A stretch of DNA of 64,000 bases. Source: Galbibacter mesophilus. Its GTDB lineage: Bacteria > Bacteroidota > Bacteroidia > Flavobacteriales > Flavobacteriaceae. Made by a program: the position numbers and the translations under genes. Under the pieces are notes generated by a model. It did no database searches, was not told where the DNA came from, and saw nothing but the letters and a program-made list of their open reading frames with translations. Location: the NCBI RefSeq assembly GCF_023721415.1, contig NZ_JAMQVC010000002.1, positions 620,001 through 684,000 of the forward strand, in the 5' to 3' direction. The number at the start of each line of letters is the position of its first letter. The stretch's first letter is position 1. Positions 19,446 to 26,191 of the stretch are shown one piece after another.

Positions 19446-20174
19446 ATGAAACTTCAAAATGAAACAGGGCATGCCATTAATGTGGCGAATTTCCAATTAT
19501 TAATGGAACAGGTAGCGGTTTACGAAAACTACAATCCGCCAATTGAAAGTTTAATATTGGAAAATCTTCGGGAACTGTATAACAAAGCACGCATTGTTCT
19601 TACCGAACTGGAGCAGAAACGTACCGACAATAAAAAAGCCATTCATAACCGACAGGAAGTTTTTGAAAATCTAAAGCCATTAACCACCCGTATTATTAAC
19701 CATTTAGAAATTTTGAACTTAAATGAAGGAACCCTTCAGCAAGCAAAATCCTTACGAAATCAAATTCAGGGTTCAAATTACGCCAAGCCCAAAAAAGAGA
19801 CTAGGGAAGGAGAGGACGTGAAAACCATATCAACCTCTCGACAATCGTACAATCAATTGGCAGAAAACTTTTCCATTTTGGTGCAATTACTAAAAACCAT
19901 TCCCAATTACAACCCTAACACAGCAGATCTAACTTTAGTGAGCTTAGACCAATACGTTGCAGATTTAACTTCCAGCACACAGCAGGTAAATACATCAGAG
20001 GCCAGCTTTAATACTTTGCTAATAGAAAGGGATAACTTGCTCTATGCAGAAGATACAGGACTCTATGATACGGCACTATCCGTAAAGAAATACGTAAAAA
20101 GCGTCTACGGCGCCACCTCCCCAGAGTATGACAAAGTGAGTAGGGTGGAGTTCGTAAATTTCGCAGCAAAGTAA
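19446..20174 (+). CDS. unrecognised cytoplasmic helical protein
   Basis: 242 residues, no signal peptide, no membrane segment, predominantly helical and charged, with coiled-coil potential around residues 40-105. Two halves look related: YENYNPPIESLILENLRELY near residue 30 and IPNYNPNTADLTLVSLDQYV near residue 155, both followed by a helix of similar spacing. The second half ends KKYVKSVYGATSPEYDKVSRVEF. I do not recognise the family. It is a lone + gene between a decayed gene fragment and the 21-bp repeat array. Start chosen at the ATG 19446 after an AT-rich leader. Confidence 0.75.
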   Translation: MKLQNETGHAINVANFQLLMEQVAVYENYNPPIESLILENLRELYNKARIVLTELEQKRTDNKKAIHNRQEVFENLKPLTTRIINHLEILNLNEGTLQQAKSLRNQIQGSNYAKPKKETREGEDVKTISTSRQSYNQLAENFSILVQLLKTIPNYNPNTADLTLVSLDQYVADLTSSTQQVNTSEASFNTLLIERDNLLYAEDTGLYDTALSVKKYVKSVYGATSPEYDKVSRVEFVNFAAK

Positions 20175-20341
20175 ACCCCATTAAGATATCTCCATTAGTT
20201 CAAAACCATTTAAAAGTAAAGTTCTTGTTCAATTTGATCTGATATATTCCAATTCTTTAATTGCGATATAGAGAACTTTACTTTCTTTTCTAAAATAGCA
20301 TTTTAAAAATCCCAGAATGCCAAAAAATCTCTAAGCCTTAC

Positions 20342-21108
20342 TATTTTATATTCTTGTCAGGGAAGTTTATATTCTTTTGAGGGAACTGTATATTCTTGTC
20401 AGGGAAGTTTACATTCTTTCGAGGGAACTGTATATTCTCGTCAGGGAAGTTTATATTCTTTTGAGGGAACTGTATATTCTCGTCAGGGAAGTTTATATTC
20501 TTTCGATGGAACTATATATTCTTGTCATGGAAATTTATATTCTTTCGAGGGAACTGTATATTCTTTCGAAGGAACTATACATTCTTGTCATGGAAATTTA
20601 TATTCTTCCGAGGGAACTATATATTCTTCTCAGGGAAGTTTATATTCTTTCGGGGAAACTGTATATTCTTGTCAGGGAAATTTACATTCTTTCGAGGGAA
20701 CTGTATATTCTCGTCAGGGAAGTTAATATTCTTCCGAAGGAACTGTATATTCTTGTCAGGGAAGTTTATATTCTTTTGAGGGAACTGTATATTCTTTCGA
20801 AGGAACTATACATTCTTGTCATGGAAATTTATATTCTTCCGAGGGAACTATATATTCTTCTCAGGGAAGTTTATATTCTTTCGGGGAAACTGTATATTCT
20901 TGTCAGGGAAATTTACATTCTTTCGAGGGAACTGTATATTCTCGTCAGGGAAATTTATATTCTTCCGAGGGAACTGTATATTCTTGTCAGGGAAATTTAT
21001 ATTCTTCCGAGGGAACTGTATATTCTTGTCAGGGAAGTTTATATTCTTCCGAAGGAATTATATATTCTTGCCATGGAAGTTTATATTCTTCCGAAGGAAC
21101 TGTATAAT
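20342..21108. repeat. array of about 36 tandem 21-bp repeats in strict phase
   Basis: Units begin GGGAA (or TGGAA/AGGAA) at 20360, 20381, 20402 and so on to 21095. I checked every boundary and all 35 intervals are exactly 21 bp. Two unit types alternate: A (GGGAAGTTTATATTCTTTTGA and variants) and B (GGGAACTGTATATTCTTGTCA and variants). The alternation breaks only twice, with B-B pairs at 20549/20570 and 20780/20801. Bases 20547-20721 recur unchanged at 20778-20952 (offset 231 bp, 11 units). All frames are nearly stop-free because the unit is a multiple of three, but no ATG or ribosome-binding site precedes the array, so it is called a repeat and not a gene. Confidence 0.95.
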
Positions 21109-21173
21109 TTCCACATTGCACACAATTAGAATGAAAATCATTTGAATAGCACCGGGTAAAGTTAAAAATCGTT

Positions 21174-21533
21174 TTAAACTCCCAATACTATTGAAGCATC
21201 AATGCCAAGTTTTACGCTTATATCCCTTGCTACTTTTAAAGTTGGTTCGCTTTTTCCGTTAAGATACTCGCTAACTCTAGAGGTACTTACTCCTAAAAGC
21301 TCAGACAAACGCTTTTGGTTTAATCCCATTTCTACCATTCTTAGTTTAATAACGTCTACAAGAGAGGGTTTGTTTACAGGGTAATAGCGTTCTTCGTAAT
21401 CTGCAACAAGATCCGTTAAGAGATTGAGTTCTATATAACCTTTGGTATCTTTGTTTTCTATATTTTCCGAATTTTGTAACAATTCTTCCACGCGTTCAAC
21501 AATGGCGTTATACTCTTTTTCTGTTTGTATCAT
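21174..21533 (-). CDS. higA: HigA-family antitoxin, Xre-type HTH
   Basis: 119 residues. The N-terminal half is an acidic helical region. The C-terminal half (about 65-115) is a classical Xre helix-turn-helix with NQKRLSELLGVSTSRVSEYL. HigA antitoxins neutralise HigB and bind the operon promoter. It lies 2 bp downstream of the toxin gene on the same strand; toxin-first order is the hallmark of higBA. Autoregulation through the promoter at 21858-21887 is expected from the family. The 21-bp array begins about 65 bp beyond its stop codon. Confidence 0.85.
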   Translation of the reverse strand: MIQTEKEYNAIVERVEELLQNSENIENKDTKGYIELNLLTDLVADYEERYYPVNKPSLVDVIKLRMVEMGLNQKRLSELLGVSTSRVSEYLNGKSEPTLKVARDISVKLGIDASIVLGV

Positions 21534-21535
21534 GG

Positions 21536-21832
21536 CTAAACGTTTTTAATGTCTTTAATTTTATCATATTCAGCATGAGTGCCTATAAACCTTATGTAAA
21601 CTTTTTTGGCATTAAAAGAAATAATAGCTACCAACCGGTAATCATTTCCTTTTATATTGAAAACAAAACGATGATTTCCAACATAATCAACGCTATTAAA
21701 ATCCTTCCTTAATTCATTGATGTTTTCCCATTCCTTCACCTTTACGTTATGATACCATAAGTTTAAGGGGGTTTCACTATCTGCGTGTATCTCTATAAAC
21801 TCTTTAATTCTTTTATAAGTAACTATACGCAT
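21536..21832 (-). CDS. higB: HigB-family mRNA interferase toxin
   Basis: 98 residues. HigB-type RelE-fold ribonuclease: an N-terminal YKRIKEFIEIHADSETPLNLWY helix pair, a central basic VKVKEW segment, the NHRFVFNIKGNDYRLV strands with conserved Arg/Lys, and the C-terminal VYIRFIGTHAEYDKI. HigB cleaves mRNA on the ribosome. It is the first gene of the higBA pair, with a Bacteroidota promoter 26-55 bp upstream. Confidence 0.88.
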   Translation of the reverse strand: MRIVTYKRIKEFIEIHADSETPLNLWYHNVKVKEWENINELRKDFNSVDYVGNHRFVFNIKGNDYRLVAIISFNAKKVYIRFIGTHAEYDKIKDIKNV

Positions 21833-21857
21833 GGTTTAAACATAAGTTATCACACAT

Positions 21858-21887
21858 CAAAGATACTTTGAAATTTTGATTTACAAA
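21858..21887 (-). promoter_or_regulatory. higBA promoter (TTTG-N18-TATCTTTG)
   Basis: On the minus strand TTTG (21884-21887) is followed by exactly 18 bases and TATCTTTG (21858-21865), a full match to the Bacteroidota sigma-ABfr consensus. It sits just upstream of the toxin start at 21832. Confidence 0.75.
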
Positions 21888-21976
21888 ATAAAATTTTGAA
21901 TTATAAAATAAATTTAAGAATTGAACTTTGTAACAAGATATTTGTAAGTACTTTATCTAAAACCTATCACCTAACC

Positions 21977-22001
21977 CCCAAAAAACCTACTTCCCCATAC
22001 A
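21977..22001 (-). other. att-like direct repeat of the mnmE 3' end
   Basis: This 25-mer matches 22 of 25 positions of 22768-22792, including 15 contiguous bases GGGAAGTAGGTTTTT on the minus strand, in the same orientation. The two copies bracket a 766-bp stretch that contains only the ParE/RelE-like toxin-antitoxin pair. The rest of 21833-22122 is AT-rich with nothing else recognisable beyond the higBA promoter. Confidence 0.6.
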
Positions 22002-22122
22002 ATATGTAACTTTCCTTGCATATAGAGTGAAAAGAGGGTGTAAAGTGTAAAAAAGATGTACTATTTTTTTTGTTATTGGTAGGATGTTCTTAATGAATGT
22101 TTAGCTTATTCAAGCCACTTAA

Positions 22123-22413
22123 TTAAAATTTACTAGAGGGATTTTTTTTGGTCGCAAAAGCTCTATAAATCTTAACAATCTTATTGTCTATTTTAAATAC
22201 TAATACAAAGGGGTATTTTTTTAAAGTAACTTGCCTAAAGTCTTTGTAAACAATTTGAAATAAAAAAGGATCTCTTTCTAAATAAGAAATAGAATTCTCT
22301 ATTTGATGCAAAAAGTTATCCGCTATTTTTGAGGAGATTTTGTTATACCAATCATAAGAATCTGCGATATCAGATTTCGCATCTTCCTCAAATACAACCG
22401 TATACTTATGCAT
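22123..22413 (-). CDS. ParE/RelE-family toxin
   Basis: 96 residues. The ParE/RelE fold is visible: DAKSDIADSYDWYNKISSKIADNFLHQI helices, a conserved DPFLFQIVYKDFRQVTLKKYPFVLVFKI strand pair, and a C-terminal RAFATKKNPSSKF. Depending on branch, such toxins poison gyrase (ParE) or cut mRNA (RelE); the sequence does not settle which. It overlaps the upstream antitoxin gene by 8 bp, implying translational coupling. Confidence 0.85.
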   Translation of the reverse strand: MHKYTVVFEEDAKSDIADSYDWYNKISSKIADNFLHQIENSISYLERDPFLFQIVYKDFRQVTLKKYPFVLVFKIDNKIVKIYRAFATKKNPSSKF

Positions 22414-22648
22414 TCCTATTTTTTACATAAGATTTAACTTCGTCCCAACCAACAAAGTTGGCATCTCCGTTTAACTCCTTTTTTGTAGCATTATCGAGCG
22501 CTTTCTTTTGAGACAGAGTAAGTGAGTGTTCAGAAGAATTGAACCAATCTTCAGGAAGTAATTTAAATAACTTAATTTTTTCCTGTAGAGATAAGTTTTG
22601 GAATGCCTCAGCTAATTGTTCAACTGTTATGTTTGGAATACTTGCCAT
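22406..22648 (-). CDS. addiction-module antitoxin
   Basis: 80 residues. It opens MASIPNITVEQLAEAFQNLS, contains a helical LSLQEKIKLFKLLPEDW core and ends in an acidic tail (NFVGWDEVKSYVKNRN), as in small antitoxins that partner ParE/RelE toxins. It is upstream of and overlaps the toxin gene, the usual antitoxin-first order for this class. A perfect -7-type TAAATTTG lies only a few bases before the ATG on the minus strand, but no -33 box at correct spacing was found. Confidence 0.8.
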   Translation of the reverse strand: MASIPNITVEQLAEAFQNLSLQEKIKLFKLLPEDWFNSSEHSLTLSQKKALDNATKKELNGDANFVGWDEVKSYVKNRNA

Positions 22649-22767
22649 AAGACAAATTTAATAATAAAATTCAAAAGTAATTTACTGGATCCTACTAGGT
22701 TTAAAGGCGGAGCGATACTTTTTCCTTGTAACATGAACCTTATAAAGTACGGTTAAAATAATTTTGG

Positions 22768-22792
22768 CCCGAAAAACCTACTTCCCGATGCA
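22768..22792 (-). other. mnmE 3'-end att-like sequence
   Basis: Covers the last codons of mnmE (TGC ATC GGG AAG TAG, encoding CIGK-stop) and the following GTTTTTCGGG. The mnmE (trmE) 3' end is an established integration site for Salmonella genomic island 1-type elements, whose 18-bp core also encodes the FCIGK end. A near-copy lies 791 bp downstream of the gene. Confidence 0.6.
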
Positions 22793-24202
22793 GAAATTAG
22801 CAAAAATGTTTCCTAATAAATCATCTGTGGTAATTTCTCCCGTGATTTCACCAAAATGATATAACGCTTGGCGGATGTCAATTGCCAGTAGGTCACTGGA
22901 AATACCGGCCGCCATTCCGTCTTGAACCCTGTCAATTTCTTGCATGGCTTTCAGTAAGGAATCGTAGTGGCGGGAGTTGGTAATAATGGTTTCATTATTA
23001 CGCAGGGCACCCGTATTTACAAAGTTGAGTAAGATGTTCTTTAATTCCTCAACACCCACACCTGTTTTAGCGGCAAGCAATAGGTGCTTTGTCTTTTCGT
23101 TATCAGCGCTAATTTCCTGTAATTCAGCACTTATAAAGTCCGTTACCTCACTTTTTACTTTATCTGTTTTATTTGCGATAATTACCAGTGGTTTTTGCGG
23201 AAAACGGTTTCTTATCTTTTCCAATTCTATTCGTATTTCCTTAAAAGTGTCTCTGTTTTCAGCCAATTTTTGACTGTCAATTAAGTACACTACCACCTGG
23301 GCTTGTTCAATTTTTTCAAAGGTCTTTTTAATACCAATACTCTCCACCACATCTTTGGTTTCCCGTATCCCTGCGGTATCAATAAACCGGAAACCGATTC
23401 CCCCGATACTTAGTTCATCTTCAATAGTATCGCGTGTGGTTCCTGCAATGTCGCTAACAATGGCGCGTTCTTCATTTAAAAGTGCATTGAGTAGGGTAGA
23501 CTTACCCACATTGGGTTCTCCCACAATAGCTACAGGAATACCGTTTTTCAATACATTACCCACGGCAAAAGAATCAATAAGTCTTTTTAATACTAATTGA
23601 ATACGGTTTAGCAGTTCCTTAAAAGCACTGCGATCGGCAAATTCCACATCCTCTTCAGCAAAGTCTAGTTCCAGTTCGATGAGGGATGCGAAATTGAGTA
23701 ATTCCTCCCGAAGCTTTTTTATTTCATTACTGAAGCCTCCACGCATTTGTTGCATGGCTATTTGATGGCTCGCTTCGTTATCGGAGGCAATGAGGTCTGC
23801 CACAGCTTCAGCCTGACTCAAATCTAATTTTCCGTTAAGGAAGGCACGCAGGGTAAATTCCCCGGCATCCGCCATGCGGCAACCATTCCGAAGAAATAAT
23901 TGTAATATTTCCTGCTGAATAAAAGGTGAGCCGTGGCACGAGATTTCCACTACATTTTCTCCTGTATAAGAATTGGGGCCTTTAAAAAGGGATACCAACA
24001 CTTCATCCAACAGTTTTTCGTTTTCCACAATATGCCCCAAATGAATGGTATGCGATTTCTGCTTAGACAGAACCTTGCCGCTAACTGATTTAAAAAAGGG
24101 TTCTGCAACAGCAAAGGCTTCTTTACCGGAAATCCTTAAAACAGCAATCGCTCCCGCACCCGAGGGGGTAGCTAAAGCAATAATAGTATCTTGGGTATTC
24201 AT
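22778..24202 (-). CDS. mnmE: tRNA modification GTPase MnmE
   Basis: 474 residues from the ATG at 24202. With MnmG it installs the 5-carboxymethylaminomethyl-type modification on wobble U of certain tRNAs. Visible: an N-terminal THF-binding domain (TIIALATPSGAGAIAVLRISG), a helical domain, G1 GEPNVGKSTLLNAL, G2 GTTRDTIED, G3 DTAGIRET, G4 NKTD, and the invariant C-terminal FCIGK whose Cys is needed for activity. The open frame extends to 24280, but the extra 26 residues do not belong to the family. Its 3' end appears to have served as an att-like site. Confidence 0.97.
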   Translation of the reverse strand: MNTQDTIIALATPSGAGAIAVLRISGKEAFAVAEPFFKSVSGKVLSKQKSHTIHLGHIVENEKLLDEVLVSLFKGPNSYTGENVVEISCHGSPFIQQEILQLFLRNGCRMADAGEFTLRAFLNGKLDLSQAEAVADLIASDNEASHQIAMQQMRGGFSNEIKKLREELLNFASLIELELDFAEEDVEFADRSAFKELLNRIQLVLKRLIDSFAVGNVLKNGIPVAIVGEPNVGKSTLLNALLNEERAIVSDIAGTTRDTIEDELSIGGIGFRFIDTAGIRETKDVVESIGIKKTFEKIEQAQVVVYLIDSQKLAENRDTFKEIRIELEKIRNRFPQKPLVIIANKTDKVKSEVTDFISAELQEISADNEKTKHLLLAAKTGVGVEELKNILLNFVNTGALRNNETIITNSRHYDSLLKAMQEIDRVQDGMAAGISSDLLAIDIRQALYHFGEITGEITTDDLLGNIFANFCIGK

Positions 24203-24364
24203 ACGTAGAAATTTTGATGCAAAAGTACAAATAGTATACGAAGTGAGAGGCTTTACAAATCCTTTTAATTTGCTTAACAATGCAAGTTAAACCTTGTTAA
24301 AAACTATTTATTTTTTATCATTCTTTGTACATTTAAGCTATAATCATAAAACAAAATATAAATA

Positions 24365-24853
24365 ATGAACTATTTAAATTTAGATAAAGGTAAAACAGAA
24401 AGTACTGTAAAAGAGTTAAATGTTTTATTGGCAGATTATCATTTATACTACCAAAAACTTAGAAATTTTCACTGGAACATCTTCGGAAAGAATTTTTTCG
24501 ATTTACACGAGAAGTTTGAAGAGCTTTACGATGATGCTAAATTGAAGATTGATGAAATCGCAGAACGTATTCTTACATTGCGTCACATGCCTGTGAGTAA
24601 TCTATCGGATTATTTGAAGAATTCTAACGTAAAAGAATCTAAAAGCGACATCACCGATACAGAAATGATTGAAGCGCTGTTGGAAGACCACGGAACCATT
24701 TTAAAGCAAATGCGTAAGGTAGTCGAGACCGCCGATAAAGGTGGCGACGAAGGTACTATCGATTTAATTGGTGCTTATATTAGAGAGTTAGAGAAAACTT
24801 CATGGATGCTGGATGCTTGGAGAATGAAAACAAATGATACTTTGAAGAAGTAA
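24365..24853 (+). CDS. dps: Dps/ferritin-like DNA-protection protein
   Basis: 162 residues, four-helix ferritin-like fold. The inter-subunit ferroxidase ligands are visible in NFHWNIFGKNFFDLHEKFEELYDDAKLKIDEIAERI (His, Asp and Glu of the Dps pattern). Dps forms a 12-subunit shell that oxidises and stores iron and protects DNA under starvation or oxidative stress. The MscS channel gene follows 15 bp downstream, suggesting co-transcription of two stress genes. Confidence 0.92.
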   Translation: MNYLNLDKGKTESTVKELNVLLADYHLYYQKLRNFHWNIFGKNFFDLHEKFEELYDDAKLKIDEIAERILTLRHMPVSNLSDYLKNSNVKESKSDITDTEMIEALLEDHGTILKQMRKVVETADKGGDEGTIDLIGAYIRELEKTSWMLDAWRMKTNDTLKK

Positions 24854-24868
24854 TTGAAATAATACCTT

Positions 24869-25789
24869 ATGGATCAACTAAAAGATCAGTTATCTGAAGC
24901 ATGGGGTAAAATGATAAAAGAGTTAGGTTCATGGCTAGATGCAATAGTCGTGAACCTTCCTAATTTATTGTTGGCCATCATTGTATTTGTCGGCGCCTTC
25001 TTTTTATCCGGCTATATTAATACTCTGGTGTATCGCGTCCTGGGGCGTACCTCTATGCAGAGCAGTGTTAAGCGAATACTAGCCAAAATTGTTTCCGTAG
25101 TGGTAGTCCTTGCCGGACTATTCATTGCTTTGGGTATTCTTAATTTAAGCAAACTTCTGACCTCTTTATTGGCTGGTGCTGGGGTAGTTGGTTTGGCTAT
25201 TGGTTTAGCGTTACAAGGAACCTTAGCCAATACTTTTTCCGGAATTGTTCTTTCCTTTGTTAAATATGTACAAATAGGAGATTGGGTTAAAAGCAATGGC
25301 TATAGAGGCCGCGTAGTTGATATCGACTTGCGTATGGTAACTATCAGGCAACCTGACAATAATATGGTATTTCTTCCCAACAGAATGGTTGTGGAAAACC
25401 CATTGGAAAATTTTTCCACCAATCCAACCGCTAAAGTTTTTCTTTCCTGTGGAGTAGGGTATAGCTCTGATTTGGATTTGGTTGAAGAAACCGTTTTAAC
25501 CACGTTGAAAAGCAATTTCGATACCATAAAATCGGATGATGACCTAATCTTTTACTATACTGAATTTGCAGACAGTTCCATCAATTTTGAGGTACGTTTT
25601 ACCGTAAATTCTGAAAGTAATTTGGAGCTTTTAAAAGCAAAAGGACAAGCTATTGTAGCTATTAAGAAAGCCTTTGATAAGAAAGGAATTAATATTCCGT
25701 TCCCAATTCGAACTATCGATTTTACTAATAAGTTAACGATGGAGAGAAGTAATGGAGCACAAGAAAATCAAAGCGAAACCGAAGAATAA
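24869..25789 (+). CDS. small-conductance mechanosensitive channel, MscS family
   Basis: 306 residues. Three N-terminal membrane segments (about 25-47, 65-85, 92-120); the third carries the glycine/alanine-rich pore helix LLAGAGVVGLAIGLALQGTL. The cytoplasmic beta domain (VGDWV-like QIGDWVKSNGYRGRVVDIDLR) and alpha/beta cage follow. Such channels release solutes under hypo-osmotic shock. The acidic C-terminus (ENQSETEE) is ordinary. Probably in one operon with dps. Confidence 0.93.
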   Translation: MDQLKDQLSEAWGKMIKELGSWLDAIVVNLPNLLLAIIVFVGAFFLSGYINTLVYRVLGRTSMQSSVKRILAKIVSVVVVLAGLFIALGILNLSKLLTSLLAGAGVVGLAIGLALQGTLANTFSGIVLSFVKYVQIGDWVKSNGYRGRVVDIDLRMVTIRQPDNNMVFLPNRMVVENPLENFSTNPTAKVFLSCGVGYSSDLDLVEETVLTTLKSNFDTIKSDDDLIFYYTEFADSSINFEVRFTVNSESNLELLKAKGQAIVAIKKAFDKKGINIPFPIRTIDFTNKLTMERSNGAQENQSETEE

Positions 25790-26191
25790 TCGGGATGGGG
25801 TGTAACAATTTCCAGTTTGGGTCAGTAAAAAAGAAACCGTCATAAATAAACTTATTGTGTGACTGCCTGTTCTATGGTAATTAATATTCCAAAAGCATAA
25901 TTTTTTCGCAACACTAAAGTTCTGCAACAAATTGCAGGGTTTAAATACCATTTCTTTGACCGATTAACAAGCAAAAGCAATCCTACACTATTACTGTTGG
26001 TCAACAATAATAGATTTATTTTTTAGATTCTATTTGTTTGAAAATCAAAAATTAAGTTGTAAGTTTGCACTCCTTTTTAGCATACCCAAGAGGGAAAAGG
26101 GTTGAAAATCAATTTTTTATACAAACATCTTCTGTATTTAAATAATGTGAACCTCTTGATTTAAATCAGAATACAAATTTATTATCAGCAC
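25790..26191. other. 402-bp region upstream of rpsA
   Basis: AT-rich leader region with no gene. It holds the rpsA promoter at 26037-26067 and an imperfect operator-like palindrome TGTTGGTCAACA at about 25997-26008 of unknown meaning. The 5' untranslated region of rpsA from the predicted start would be about 120 bases. Confidence 0.6.
26037..26067 (+). promoter_or_regulatory. rpsA promoter (TTTG-N19-TAAGTTTG)
   Basis: TTTG at 26037-26040, exactly 19 bases, then TAAGTTTG at 26060-26067. This is a full match to the Bacteroidota housekeeping promoter consensus, placed upstream of the highly expressed S1 gene. Confidence 0.85.

Noticed and set aside
20342-21108. CRISPR array
   Set aside because: The units are contiguous with no spacers, and unit-to-unit differences are point changes.
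24203-24280. N-terminal extension of MnmE
   Set aside because: The added 26 residues are not found in MnmE. The ATG at 24202 gives the family N-terminus.
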